Below, piece after piece: positions 43,851 to 52,723 of a stretch of 64,000 bases of DNA. This stretch comes from an uncultured Gammaproteobacteria bacterium (GTDB lineage: Bacteria > Pseudomonadota > Gammaproteobacteria > UBA6429 > Thiohalophilaceae): NCBI GenBank assembly GCA_937967995.1, contig CALBTB010000007.1, forward strand, positions 62,001 through 126,000, given 5' to 3'. A program made the translations under genes and the position numbers. The stretch's first letter is position 1. Every line of letters begins with the position of its first letter. Under the pieces are notes generated by a model. The model had not been told where the DNA came from. It did not search any database and saw only the letters and a list, made by a program, of their open reading frames with translations.

Positions 43851-44045
43851 ATGAGTGAAGCAGGAAAAACCCAGGCCAATGCGGCACAACGTTACCAGGT
43901 CAGTCGAGCGGATCTGCCGGTGCATTGCCCGATGGAAAACATGACCTTGTGGAATTCCCATCCTCGCGTTTACCTGCCAATTGAGGAGCAGGGTGGGGAA
44001 GCGAAGTGTCCGTATTGTGGGGCGATTTATACGTTAAAGGATTGA
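43851..44045 (+). CDS. zf-CHCC zinc-finger protein
   Basis: This 64-residue protein ends in a CHCC zinc-binding domain: a Cys in 'VHCPMENM', His in 'NSHPRVYLP' and C-P-Y-C in 'KCPYCGAIYTLK'. Relatives occur as the NDUFS6-like subunit of complex I and as stand-alone bacterial proteins, often beside ilvE and LPS genes. GAAGGTG precedes the start. Copy 1 of the palindromic element begins 28 bases after its stop. Confidence 0.9.
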   Translation: MSEAGKTQANAAQRYQVSRADLPVHCPMENMTLWNSHPRVYLPIEEQGGEAKCPYCGAIYTLKD

Positions 44046-44072
44046 TGGTTTTGGGGCGTGTTATTTTTGGAT

Positions 44073-44178
44073 ACGGTATGGTGACTTTTTTCCAAGACCG
44101 TCAGCAGCAGGGATGCTGCTGTCGAGCGTACAGGGATGTACTTGCAGCGTGTCTTGGAAAAAACTGTCACCTTACCGT
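44073..44178 (+). repeat. Palindromic structured element, copy 1
   Basis: A 64-bp core (44093-44156) is identical to the core at 60899-60962 on the other strand. It contains two hairpins with the same GGGA loop: GCAGCA/TGCTGC and GTACA/TGTAC. Outer arms 44073-44098 and 44151-44178 pair with one mismatch and a 2-base bulge, giving a three-way cloverleaf-like fold. The arms outside the core differ from those of copy 2. It lies 28 bases after the zinc-finger gene stop and 41 bases before hldE. Confidence 0.9.
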
Positions 44179-44218
44179 TTAGCCTCGCAAACCCGACTTT
44201 TCACATATACTTTACAGC

Positions 44219-45646
44219 ATGAAATTAACTATTCCTGATTTTTCCAAAGCCAACGTTCTGGTCATCGGTGACCTGATGCTGGACCGTTACTGGCATGGCA
44301 ATACCTCGCGTATCTCGCCTGAGGCGCCGGTGCCGGTGGTGCTGGTCGGTGAGGCGGAAGAACGTGCCGGCGGTTCCGGTAACGTGGCGCTGAATATTGC
44401 GGCTCTGGGTGCGCACTCGCAGGTGATGGGCTATACCGGCGATGACGAGGCGGCGGATGTGTTGCAGGAAATTTTATCCGGCGCCGGTGTGCAATGTGCG
44501 TTCGAGCGCATTCCCGATTGCAGCACAGTAACCAAGCTGCGCGTGATCAGTCGCCACCAGCAATTGATTCGTCTCGATTTCGAGGACGGTTTTAACGCAC
44601 AACGTTCGGATTTGATCGTGGCGCGTGCCGCCAAACAGATGGCCGGCACCGGTGCCGTGGTGCTGTCGGATTACGGTAAGGGCACACTGCGTGATATTCC
44701 AGCGCTGATTACCGCGGCACGCAAAGCAAACACTCCCGTACTGATAGATCCAAAGGGCAACGACTTCAGCCGTTATCGTGGCGCCACGTTAATCACACCG
44801 AACCTGACGGAATTCGAAGCGGTGGTAGGCCACTGTCATTCCGATCAGGAAATCGAACAACGCGGTATGAAGCTGTTACACGAGATTGATCTGGAGGCCC
44901 TGCTGGTGACTCGCAGTGAGCGGGGCATGACACTGCTGACAAAAAATAACAAACCCGTGCATTTACCTACGCGCGCACGAGAAGTGTTTGATGTTACCGG
45001 CGCCGGCGATACCGTCATCGCCACATTCGCCGCAGCCCTGGCAGCAGGTGAAGACATGCCATCATCCATGGCACTGGCCAACCTGGCGGCCGGTGTGGTG
45101 GTGGGCAAGCTGGGTACGGCTACTGTCACCACTGGTGAGTTACAACGCGCCATGCACGGCGAAGCAGCGCTGGCCCGTGGCGTGATTACCGAAAAAGAAC
45201 TGGTCGCGGTGCGCGAGCAGGCCCGGCAACAGGGTGAAAAAATTGTCATGACCAATGGTTGTTTCGATATTCTGCATCCCGGTCATGTGAGTTATTTACA
45301 GAAGGCGCGTGCCATGGGTGATCGCCTCGTTGTGGCGGTGAATGATGATGCCTCTGTAAAACGTTTAAAAGGCAATGAGCGGCCGATCAACACGCTGGAT
45401 CGTCGCATGGCGGTATTGTCTGCGCTGGAATGCGTCGACTGGGTGGTACCGTTTAGCGAAGATACCCCTGAACGTTTGATCTGTGCCGTCCTGCCGGATC
45501 TCCTCGTCAAGGGTGGCGATTACAAACCGGAGGATATTGCCGGTGGTAAGTGCGTTACGCAGGCCGGCGGTGACGTGAAGATTATCGAATACATCGAAGG
45601 CCATTCCACATCCGATATCATTAAAAACATTCTGAGCGGAAACTAG
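44219..45646 (+). CDS. hldE: Bifunctional heptose-7-phosphate kinase / heptose-1-phosphate adenylyltransferase
   Basis: This 475-residue fusion makes ADP-glycero-manno-heptose for the LPS inner core. Residues 1-~320 are a PfkB-type kinase ('NVLVIGDLMLDRYWHG', 'RAGGSGNVALNIA', 'DVTGAGDTVIATFAAAL'). The C-terminal part from ~345 is a nucleotidyltransferase with 'TNGCFDILHPGHVSYL' containing the HxGH motif. Length matches E. coli HldE. hldD follows after 4 bases. Confidence 0.97.
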   Translation: MKLTIPDFSKANVLVIGDLMLDRYWHGNTSRISPEAPVPVVLVGEAEERAGGSGNVALNIAALGAHSQVMGYTGDDEAADVLQEILSGAGVQCAFERIPDCSTVTKLRVISRHQQLIRLDFEDGFNAQRSDLIVARAAKQMAGTGAVVLSDYGKGTLRDIPALITAARKANTPVLIDPKGNDFSRYRGATLITPNLTEFEAVVGHCHSDQEIEQRGMKLLHEIDLEALLVTRSERGMTLLTKNNKPVHLPTRAREVFDVTGAGDTVIATFAAALAAGEDMPSSMALANLAAGVVVGKLGTATVTTGELQRAMHGEAALARGVITEKELVAVREQARQQGEKIVMTNGCFDILHPGHVSYLQKARAMGDRLVVAVNDDASVKRLKGNERPINTLDRRMAVLSALECVDWVVPFSEDTPERLICAVLPDLLVKGGDYKPEDIAGGKCVTQAGGDVKIIEYIEGHSTSDIIKNILSGN

Positions 45647-45650
45647 CATT

Positions 45651-46616
45651 ATGATTATTGTAACCGGTGGTGCCGGGTTTATCGGCAGCAATATTGTCAA
45701 GGCATTAAACGAACGTGGTGAAACCGATATCCTGGTGGTGGACAACCTGACCAATGGCGTGAAGTTTAAAAATATCGCCGACTGTGAAATCGCTGACTAC
45801 ATGGACAAGGACGATTTCATTGCCCGGGTTAATAACAATGAAACCTTCGCTAGAAAAGTCACAGCAATATTTCATGAAGGCGCCTGTTCCGCCACGACGG
45901 AATGGGATGGCAAGTTCATGATGCGAAATAACTTCGAATACTCAAAAAGCCTGTTGCACTATTGCCTGCATAATTGCATCTCGTATCTGTATGCCTCATC
46001 GGCTTCAGTCTATGGTGCCGGTAGTGTGTTCAAGGAATCCCGCGAGTATGAAGAGCCTCTGAACGTTTACGGCTACTCCAAGTTTTTGTTCGACCAGTAT
46101 GTGCGACGTCATGCCAGTGATGCGAAAAGCCAGGTGGTCGGGTTTCGCTATTTTAATGTGTACGGACCTCGTGAACAGCACAAGGGCAGCATGTCGAGTG
46201 TGGCGTTTCATGTGAACAACCAGATCAGGGAAGAGGGTAAGGCGCAGCTGTTTGAAGGTTGCGACGGTTATGGCAACGGTGAGCAGCGCCGGGATTTTAT
46301 TTATGTCGGTGATGCTGTCAACGTCAATCTGTGGTTCATGGATAATCCGGGTAAATCCGGAATTTTCAATCTTGGCACCGGTCGCAGTCAGCCGTTTAAC
46401 GATGTCGCCAACGCGGTGATCAAGTTTCATGGTAAAGGTGAGATTGAATACATTCCGTTTCCAGACCATTTAAAGGGCCGTTACCAGAGTTTTACTGAAG
46501 CGGATATGACGGCTATGCGCGACGCCGGTTACGATGCACCATTCAAAACTGTGGAAGAAGGTGTCACCGAATACATGCAGTGGCTCGCCGAGCGGGACGA
46601 CAGTCAGCCGAAATAA
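45651..46616 (+). CDS. hldD: ADP-L-glycero-D-manno-heptose 6-epimerase
   Basis: The 321-residue SDR enzyme (EC 5.1.3.20) epimerises ADP-D-glycero- to ADP-L-glycero-manno-heptose. It has the NADP-binding 'VTGGAGFIGSNIVKAL', the catalytic Y-x3-K in 'VYGYSKFLFDQYV' and 'YFNVYGPREQHKGSMSS'. It works directly after HldE and supplies the heptosyltransferases encoded downstream. Confidence 0.97.
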   Translation: MIIVTGGAGFIGSNIVKALNERGETDILVVDNLTNGVKFKNIADCEIADYMDKDDFIARVNNNETFARKVTAIFHEGACSATTEWDGKFMMRNNFEYSKSLLHYCLHNCISYLYASSASVYGAGSVFKESREYEEPLNVYGYSKFLFDQYVRRHASDAKSQVVGFRYFNVYGPREQHKGSMSSVAFHVNNQIREEGKAQLFEGCDGYGNGEQRRDFIYVGDAVNVNLWFMDNPGKSGIFNLGTGRSQPFNDVANAVIKFHGKGEIEYIPFPDHLKGRYQSFTEADMTAMRDAGYDAPFKTVEEGVTEYMQWLAERDDSQPK

Positions 46617-46656
46617 AATAAAAGCAAAGAATAACGATTAATTAAGGAGCAGGTAT

Positions 46657-47676
46657 ATCACCCGGCCAACACGCATACTGGTTGCAGGACCGGCCTGGGT
46701 CGGCGACATGGTGATGGCCCAGAGCCTGTTCATGACCCTCAAACAACAGGATTGCGACTGCCAGATCGATGTCATTGCTCCTGCCTGGTCTGTGCCACTG
46801 TTAAAACGTATGCCGGAAGTCAACCAGGCGATTGAATTACCCATCGCACACAAACAGTTAAAACTGCTAACCCGTTACCGACTGGGGAAATCCCTGCGAA
46901 ACAGAGAGTATGACAGGGCAATCGTGACACCCCGTTCTTTTAAATCCGCGCTGGTGCCGTTTTTTGCCCGCGCCAGACAACGCACGGGTTATCGTGGTGA
47001 ACACCGTTATGGTTTACTGAACGATATTCGCCCCTTGAATAAATCTATTCTGCGTCAGACTGTGCAACGTTATGTCGCCCTGGCTCAAGAGCGAGATAGT
47101 AAACAGGCGCCGGCCGTGCCGTATCCCAGCCTGACGGTGGATAAAACTAATCAGGCCCGGCTGGTAGAAAAATTTAATCTAGACACGAGTAAAAAGCTGG
47201 TTGCCATGATGCCCGGCGCGGAATACGGACCGGCCAAGCAATGGCCGCCATCATATTACCGGGAACTGGCATTACAGTTGCTGAAACAGGATGTGCAGGT
47301 GATCATTCTGGGCTCCGCCAGGGAACAATCACTCGGCGAGGAAATCGCAGCGGACAAGCAGATTTTTAATCTGTGCGGCAGGACCGAGTTGGTAGACGTC
47401 ATTGATCTGCTGGCACTGGTGCAGTGTGCTGTAACAAACGATTCAGGCCTGATGCATATTGCTGCAGCGACGGGTGTCCCTGTAGTAGCAATATACGGTT
47501 CATCCGATCCACAATACACGCCACCACTGACGGATAACGCCAGAATCATGTATAAAAACCTGAGTTGCAGTCCCTGTTTTAAACGAACCTGTCCGCTTGG
47601 ACATCTGAATTGTTTAAACACGATTTCTATCGATGAGGTTAATCGGACAATTGCGGGAATGTTATGGCCAAAATAA
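46657..47676 (+). CDS. waaF: LPS heptosyltransferase II, apparent ATC start codon
   Basis: This GT9 enzyme adds the second heptose to the inner core. The conserved N-terminus 'RILVAGPAWVGDMVMAQSL' needs a start well before the first ATG (46708). The only codon with an ideal ribosome site is ATC 46657, with AAGGAG seven bases upstream; it would give T-R-P-T-R-I-L-V. No ATG, GTG or TTG lies in frame there. Downstream motifs are 'MMPGAEYGPAKQWPP', 'TNDSGLMHIAAATGVPVVAIYGSSDP' and the Cys-rich WaaF ending. It overlaps the next gene by 13 bases. Either a rare start codon or a start mutation. Confidence 0.9.
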   Translation: MTRPTRILVAGPAWVGDMVMAQSLFMTLKQQDCDCQIDVIAPAWSVPLLKRMPEVNQAIELPIAHKQLKLLTRYRLGKSLRNREYDRAIVTPRSFKSALVPFFARARQRTGYRGEHRYGLLNDIRPLNKSILRQTVQRYVALAQERDSKQAPAVPYPSLTVDKTNQARLVEKFNLDTSKKLVAMMPGAEYGPAKQWPPSYYRELALQLLKQDVQVIILGSAREQSLGEEIAADKQIFNLCGRTELVDVIDLLALVQCAVTNDSGLMHIAAATGVPVVAIYGSSDPQYTPPLTDNARIMYKNLSCSPCFKRTCPLGHLNCLNTISIDEVNRTIAGMLWPK

Positions 47677-48422
47677 GCGTCTGCATTATTTCGTATAACG
47701 AAGAAAAGAAAATTCGCGACTGTCTGGAAAGTGTCAAGGAGGTGGCAGATGAAATTATTGTCGTCGACTCATTAAGTACAGACCGTACAAAGGAAATTGC
47801 AGCAGAATACACGAATAAAATATTTGACCAGAAATTTCTGGGACATATTGAGCAAAAAAATCTGGTCATTAGCAAGGCCTCCAATGACTGGATACTGTCG
47901 CTGGATTGTGATGAACGTTTATCGCCTGAGCTGGCAAAATCCATCATGGCAATAAAAGCTAATTTAAGCGGCGATGATGCCTATCGCATGGCCCGCAAGA
48001 CCTTTTATGTTTACCGCTGGTTGAATCACTGCTGGTACCCGGATTACAAAGTCAGGTTATTTAATCGTCAGCATGCAAAATGGGGTGGTGTCAATCCGCA
48101 CGATCATATCGAGTTATCCAGTAGAGAAGTGAAAACGCTGAAGGGCGACCTGTACCATTTTTCATTCAATAGCATCGCCGAACATATAGCGACGCTAAAT
48201 AATTTTACCGAAATTGGTGCCAGGGAAATTATTAAACGCAATAAACGGGTCAATGTAATCACGCCCTGGCTGAGAGGAACATGGACTTTTCTTAAATTAT
48301 ATTTTCTGAAGCGTGGTTTCCTGGACGGTTATGCAGGACTGGTTGTTGCGGTGCTATCCGGGTTTCATGTCTTTGTGAAGTATAACAAGGTCCTGTTTAT
48401 GCGCTGGCGAGAAGAAAGCTAA
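47664..48422 (+). CDS. GT2 glycosyltransferase, WaaE/KdtX-like
   Basis: The 252-residue GT2 enzyme has 'SVCIISYNEEKKIRDCLESV', the DxD-like 'SLDCDERLS' and 'NPHDHIEL', and ends in two hydrophobic amphipathic helices. It closely resembles WaaE-type beta-1,4-glucosyltransferases acting on heptose I of the LPS core; the sugar donor is inferred. It overlaps waaF by 13 bases and stops 2 bases before the stop of the converging GT9 gene. Confidence 0.85.
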   Translation: MAKISVCIISYNEEKKIRDCLESVKEVADEIIVVDSLSTDRTKEIAAEYTNKIFDQKFLGHIEQKNLVISKASNDWILSLDCDERLSPELAKSIMAIKANLSGDDAYRMARKTFYVYRWLNHCWYPDYKVRLFNRQHAKWGGVNPHDHIELSSREVKTLKGDLYHFSFNSIAEHIATLNNFTEIGAREIIKRNKRVNVITPWLRGTWTFLKLYFLKRGFLDGYAGLVVAVLSGFHVFVKYNKVLFMRWREES

Positions 48423-48424
48423 TT

Positions 48425-49420
48425 TTAAGAAAAGTATTTTTTTCTTATTTCTTCGGCGACACCATCCAGATCGATACGTGACATATCTTCTTTGTCACCA
48501 GTTTCAGGTGGCGAAAAGGCGATTCGACGATCTTCGGTATTCAATGTTTGCCAGCGCAACGGGGTGGCTGACTGTCGTAGTGGGTAAAATGCGGCTGTCG
48601 GTACGTTCAGTGCACCGGCGATATGCAAAGGTCCGGTTGACCCACTGATAAACAGATCGGCAAAGGCAATGTGTTTGGCAAAATTAATCAGGCCCTTGGT
48701 GGAATGAAAAACCGTGTGTGGAATGTCAGACAATTCAGCCGACACCGTTTGAGCCGCTCCCAGTTCACCCGGGCCGGCCGTTAAAACGAAATAAAGATTA
48801 TCTGAATCAAGCTTTTTAATAAGCAACGCATATTGTTCAAGACTCAGGTTATTCGCTGAACCACCGCTGCCACTGTGCACAAAAACCAGTTTGTGACCTG
48901 GGTCAACTTTATTCTTTTGACAAAACGATGTGCGTAGCGCATCTATTTCATTCTGATTTAAATCTATAAAAGGGGCTTGCACAGGTTTCACCTGTACCCC
49001 TAGATCGGACAGAAATGATTCCGCCAAATCCAGATTATAACGGTATTCAGGTTTCTCTGAGCGGGAACGACGCTGTGATATACGATGGTTGTAAAAAATC
49101 TGGGCGATTTTTGTGGCAGGTGCGTAACGTTCCTTTATACCTGAAGCCAGACATGTAATCCCGATACGGGTGGTCGAATAGAGTGTGATGACGGCATCAA
49201 AATGACGTTCACGAACCAGCTTTATTAACGGGAGTGAAAATTTCTGAGGATCGATAATGACATCATCTATCCATGGGCATATTCGGGCGATGTCAGCCGT
49301 ATATTCAGGAACCAGTGCGGTTGTTTGACAGTCGTCCAGCGAATGTTTCAAGAGAGCAAATACCGGCAGACTCAGCATAAAATCGCCGAGCTTGTCGTTT
49401 CTGATGACCAGAATTTTCAT
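48425..49420 (-). CDS. GT9 heptosyltransferase-like protein
   Basis: The 331-residue protein begins 'KILVIRNDKLGDFMLSLPVF' and has 'LVFVHSGSGGSANNLSLEQY' and 'DLFISGSTGPLHIAGALNVPTAAFYP', the GT9 donor-binding region. It probably transfers heptose or a related sugar to LPS core or O-chain. It lacks the extra motifs that would name it WaaC, F or Q. Its start overlaps the ligase gene stop by 4 bases (ATGA), so they form an operon. Confidence 0.85.
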   Translation of the reverse strand: MKILVIRNDKLGDFMLSLPVFALLKHSLDDCQTTALVPEYTADIARICPWIDDVIIDPQKFSLPLIKLVRERHFDAVITLYSTTRIGITCLASGIKERYAPATKIAQIFYNHRISQRRSRSEKPEYRYNLDLAESFLSDLGVQVKPVQAPFIDLNQNEIDALRTSFCQKNKVDPGHKLVFVHSGSGGSANNLSLEQYALLIKKLDSDNLYFVLTAGPGELGAAQTVSAELSDIPHTVFHSTKGLINFAKHIAFADLFISGSTGPLHIAGALNVPTAAFYPLRQSATPLRWQTLNTEDRRIAFSPPETGDKEDMSRIDLDGVAEEIRKKYFS

Positions 49421-50703
49421 TTTGCAGGATCATTCTCATATTTACTTCTGACAACAGTTGAAAAAAGAATACCCAAAAATACGAGATATATCGAACTAAA
49501 GTTATTATGCACAAACGGATTTTCAGTTGTGCCAAAAATCAGGAAATTAGTCGAAAATAATATCCCCATAATAGCAATCGGCTGATTGTATTTTTTGTAG
49601 CGTATAAATATATAGAGTGGATACAGGATAAAGCTCAGGATGATAATCAGGCCGATAATTCCTTCATTTACAAGAGACTCAAAATAGGTGCTGTGTAAGC
49701 CACCAATACCTTTTATTGTAGCTGGGATGTTCAAATCAGGGTGTGCAATCCCCTTTTGCGCATATCGTGTCACATGTTTACCTGCTGTCCCACCACCATG
49801 ACCAAACAAAGGCTTTTCTTTAAATATCATCAGAGCTACGCGCCATTGTTCGAGGCGGAAGCCGACTGAAGTCGTCAATAGAGATACATCTTTAGGGGCA
49901 CCATCATTTATGAATGTTGTCAATTCATTATAAGCCCTTGCGCCGCGTTCCCTAATCGTGTCAGTTGACATTACAACCACGGACAGTGACAAAACAATAA
50001 AAATGAAGGCCAGGAGGACATTTTTGTGCTTGATGAATGCAAGGCATAAAAATGGAATTGCGATTGTTGTGTATATTGCTGCAAGCCAGGCATTTCTTGA
50101 GGCAGATAAATACATTGCAAGTAAAGATAAAAGGATTGGGATTAGGAGCAGGTAACTGAATCTGGTATGTTGCTTTTCAAATAAAAATAACACGGTGCAG
50201 AACGCGTAGAAAAGCACTCCTAAATTACCAAAAATGATTGGCCCATAAATTCCTCCTGCCTCACCGCTGTGGAATACCGTCATATCTAGAATAGCCTGAA
50301 TACCAAGAACAGAACCACCTAGAACAATACCAGCAAGAAAATACTTTATTGCATTTTTATAATGTCTGATTAGCAAATACGTTGGAAAGAAAATAATAAA
50401 TTTAATTACATTACCGACTCGTCGAAAGGAATTCGGACTCCAGTCATTGAGTGTTGCCGACAAGAAGAAACTGGCTAAAAAAAGAAACAGGAGTGCCAGT
50501 AATATTTTTTCTTCTCTGTAGAGCGCCCCTGGTCTTCGAAAAATCAAAAAAAGTGCAACCAATGCCAGAACAGAGTACAGACCGCTTAACCAGTGTCTGA
50601 CGCTTAGCGATAATACAGGGAAAAGGAAAATGATAGCTAATGCTATCTTATCGCCGAGACTCGAGGCGAAATAATCATTTTTAAGGTTACGAATATTAAG
50701 CAT
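49417..50703 (-). CDS. O-antigen ligase (WaaL-like) family membrane protein
   Basis: The 428-residue protein has about 11-12 membrane segments and a large periplasmic loop (about residues 240-330) holding 'FKEKPLFGHGGGTAGKHV' and 'GGLHSTYFESLVNEGIIGL', the Wzy_C/WaaL pattern with the conserved H-x-x-x-x-x-x-x-G-x-x-G type region. WaaL joins O-antigen to lipid A core in the periplasm. A Wzy polymerase cannot be excluded. Codon use is AT-richer than the window average, a sign of possible transfer. Confidence 0.8.
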   Translation of the reverse strand: MLNIRNLKNDYFASSLGDKIALAIIFLFPVLSLSVRHWLSGLYSVLALVALFLIFRRPGALYREEKILLALLFLFLASFFLSATLNDWSPNSFRRVGNVIKFIIFFPTYLLIRHYKNAIKYFLAGIVLGGSVLGIQAILDMTVFHSGEAGGIYGPIIFGNLGVLFYAFCTVLFLFEKQHTRFSYLLLIPILLSLLAMYLSASRNAWLAAIYTTIAIPFLCLAFIKHKNVLLAFIFIVLSLSVVVMSTDTIRERGARAYNELTTFINDGAPKDVSLLTTSVGFRLEQWRVALMIFKEKPLFGHGGGTAGKHVTRYAQKGIAHPDLNIPATIKGIGGLHSTYFESLVNEGIIGLIIILSFILYPLYIFIRYKKYNQPIAIMGILFSTNFLIFGTTENPFVHNNFSSIYLVFLGILFSTVVRSKYENDPAK

Positions 50704-50823
50704 AATAATTTTTGTATAATATTATAGTCATCGTTGTAATTTGTTGTATATAATACAATTAAATTCAAATGTAAATCCATTGCTGGATTCAGAATAGTCT
50801 TCTTCACTTTTAATTAAATATAC

Positions 50824-51567
50824 ATGGGCATATATAAAAGTATAGAAAAGCGGTTTAACTGGCTCCGATTTGTAAAGTTTGACAAAAAAACCGGGTTTTA
50901 TCGCTATTCTCGTTTTGGGCAAATAATCTATATACGCCACCCACGGCATTTTCTAAACGAAAAGTCAAACCGCTGGGTCTGTGAAAATCTTATATATAAC
51001 AAGTATATGCCTTGTGCTGGTGATACGGTTATTGACCTCGGTGCGGGGTATGGTGAAGAAGCGATGTTTCTCGCAAATCGCGTGAAAATCAGAAAATATA
51101 TCGGCGTTGAAGCTCAGCCAATCATCTATGAATGCCTGGCAAACACATTCTATCATGCCGGGCCGGAATATATTGCTGTACCTTATGTTATATCCGATCA
51201 GGATATGGTGAAATTCTTCAGTCAGTTTTCATATGCGAGTGTAGGTGTTGTACCTGAATCTTATATTGAAGTACCTACAATTACATGGCAAGAATTTCAG
51301 GAACGATATGATATCGGTGATATCGATTTATTTAAAATGAACATAGAAGGTGCAGAAAAAGAGGTTTTGAGTCAAATCGATGACTTCAGTAAAATTAAAC
51401 GTTTTATAATTTCTTGCCACGATTTTCGCGCGGAAAATAATGAAGGTGAATGGTATCGGACCAAAAAGTTTGTGATAGACACATTAACTGAACAGGGATA
51501 TTCTATTCATAATTTCAAGTATGGAATTAACTGGGCAGACGACTGGGTCTATGCTGAAAGGAACTAA
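50824..51567 (+). CDS. FkbM family methyltransferase
   Basis: The 247-residue protein has SAM motif I in 'VIDLGAGYGEEAMFLANRV', acidic residue 'GVEAQPIIYE', and the FkbM-typical 'DLFKMNIEGAEKEVL' followed by 'IISCHDFR'. FkbM proteins O-methylate sugars or polyketides; here the target is probably a sugar of the surface polysaccharide. The start follows a very AT-rich stretch (50704-50823). It converges on a GT4 gene with 5 bases between. Confidence 0.88.
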   Translation: MGIYKSIEKRFNWLRFVKFDKKTGFYRYSRFGQIIYIRHPRHFLNEKSNRWVCENLIYNKYMPCAGDTVIDLGAGYGEEAMFLANRVKIRKYIGVEAQPIIYECLANTFYHAGPEYIAVPYVISDQDMVKFFSQFSYASVGVVPESYIEVPTITWQEFQERYDIGDIDLFKMNIEGAEKEVLSQIDDFSKIKRFIISCHDFRAENNEGEWYRTKKFVIDTLTEQGYSIHNFKYGINWADDWVYAERN

Positions 51568-51572
51568 TTGCT

Positions 51573-52661
51573 TTAAATAAATAATTCAGAAAGTTCGTCG
51601 AATTCACGTTCATCGTTAAACAGTTTTTTAGATAGTTCGAAATTATTATTTAAAGGAAGATTGAGTATCTCATCAGAACTAGCAGCGATCAATAATATAC
51701 GTTTCAAATCACCAATGTCCTGATCATTTGCCAGGTAAAACCTGAATCCCATGTTCTGTAGCTCTGGAAAAGATGTGTTGTTGTAAGCGATACAGATCAG
51801 GCCATAACTCAAGGCTTCTATAAATGAGCTGCTAAGCCCTTCACCCTTGCTCGGAAATAGGAAAATATCTGCATTTAGATAGCATTTCTCAACATCCTCG
51901 ACATACCCTGGTAAAGTAATTCTATCTCTGTAGGGGGTGCTGTTAATTTTATTTTCAAGCCTTAATTTGAAATCAGGATCTACTTCACCATACAGAGTTA
52001 ATGAAAAATCAATACTGTTTTCATAGAGTGTATTGCAGGCTTCGATTGCGTCAAGCTGGCCCTTGCCACCCGTAATACGGGCAATATGTATAATTCGTAT
52101 TTCACGGTTATCTGACGAAATGTGATTTAACCTGGAAGGTAAAGGCCTTCTTAAGGAAGGATAAACCACTTTCATTTGTGTATTTTTGCCAAAAGGAATG
52201 ATTTTCATAACATTTTCGGCAATATGTTTACAGATAGGGATATGCCAGTTTACATTGCTATAAATCAGTTTATGTAGTGCATCTTTCTTTGATCGTGTTT
52301 TTGTCGTTCCATGCCGAATGATAAGATTTATATTTAACTTATGAAAGGCAAAATATAATGAACGTAATTCAGAGGCACCAAAAAATATGACATTTGAAAT
52401 CTTATATTTTTTTAAAATATGTCTCGTTCTGGTAATAATGGAAAAGCTAAAATTTAGAAAAAATGGTATTTCTTTAATTTTGATATTGTACTTACGTGCA
52501 GATTCCTTATAGTTCTTTGAAATGAAAGAATTCTTTTTCACAATTAAAACAATGTTATAACCCCTGGAAAGAAGTTTTGCATATCTATATGAATCCATTT
52601 CCATACCACCAAAATAGTGTGAAAAACAAATTACGGCAATGGTCGGTCTTTTTGTAGCCAT
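51573..52661 (-). CDS. GT4 glycosyltransferase
   Basis: The 362-residue protein has the GT4 opening 'FSHYFGGMEMDSYRYAKLL' and the donor-site region 'IIHIARITGGKGQLDAIEAC' and 'LFPSKGEGLSSSFIEALSYGL' (E-x7-E motif). It likely extends LPS outer core or a surface glycan in the cytoplasm; acceptor and sugar are unknown. It is rich in A/T-ending codons (Lys, Ile, Asn), unlike hldE or waaA, which suggests horizontal origin. Confidence 0.85.
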   Translation of the reverse strand: MATKRPTIAVICFSHYFGGMEMDSYRYAKLLSRGYNIVLIVKKNSFISKNYKESARKYNIKIKEIPFFLNFSFSIITRTRHILKKYKISNVIFFGASELRSLYFAFHKLNINLIIRHGTTKTRSKKDALHKLIYSNVNWHIPICKHIAENVMKIIPFGKNTQMKVVYPSLRRPLPSRLNHISSDNREIRIIHIARITGGKGQLDAIEACNTLYENSIDFSLTLYGEVDPDFKLRLENKINSTPYRDRITLPGYVEDVEKCYLNADIFLFPSKGEGLSSSFIEALSYGLICIAYNNTSFPELQNMGFRFYLANDQDIGDLKRILLIAASSDEILNLPLNNNFELSKKLFNDEREFDELSELFI

Positions 52662-52723
52662 AAATCTGGATTACGTAGTGGGAGTATCATAGAATTAACA
52701 AAAATTAGTTCTAATATATCAGA

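Noticed and set aside
44073..44178. tRNA-like or attachment site nature of the cloverleaf-shaped element
   Set aside because: It has no T-loop GTTCGA, no anticodon-arm geometry and no integrase nearby.
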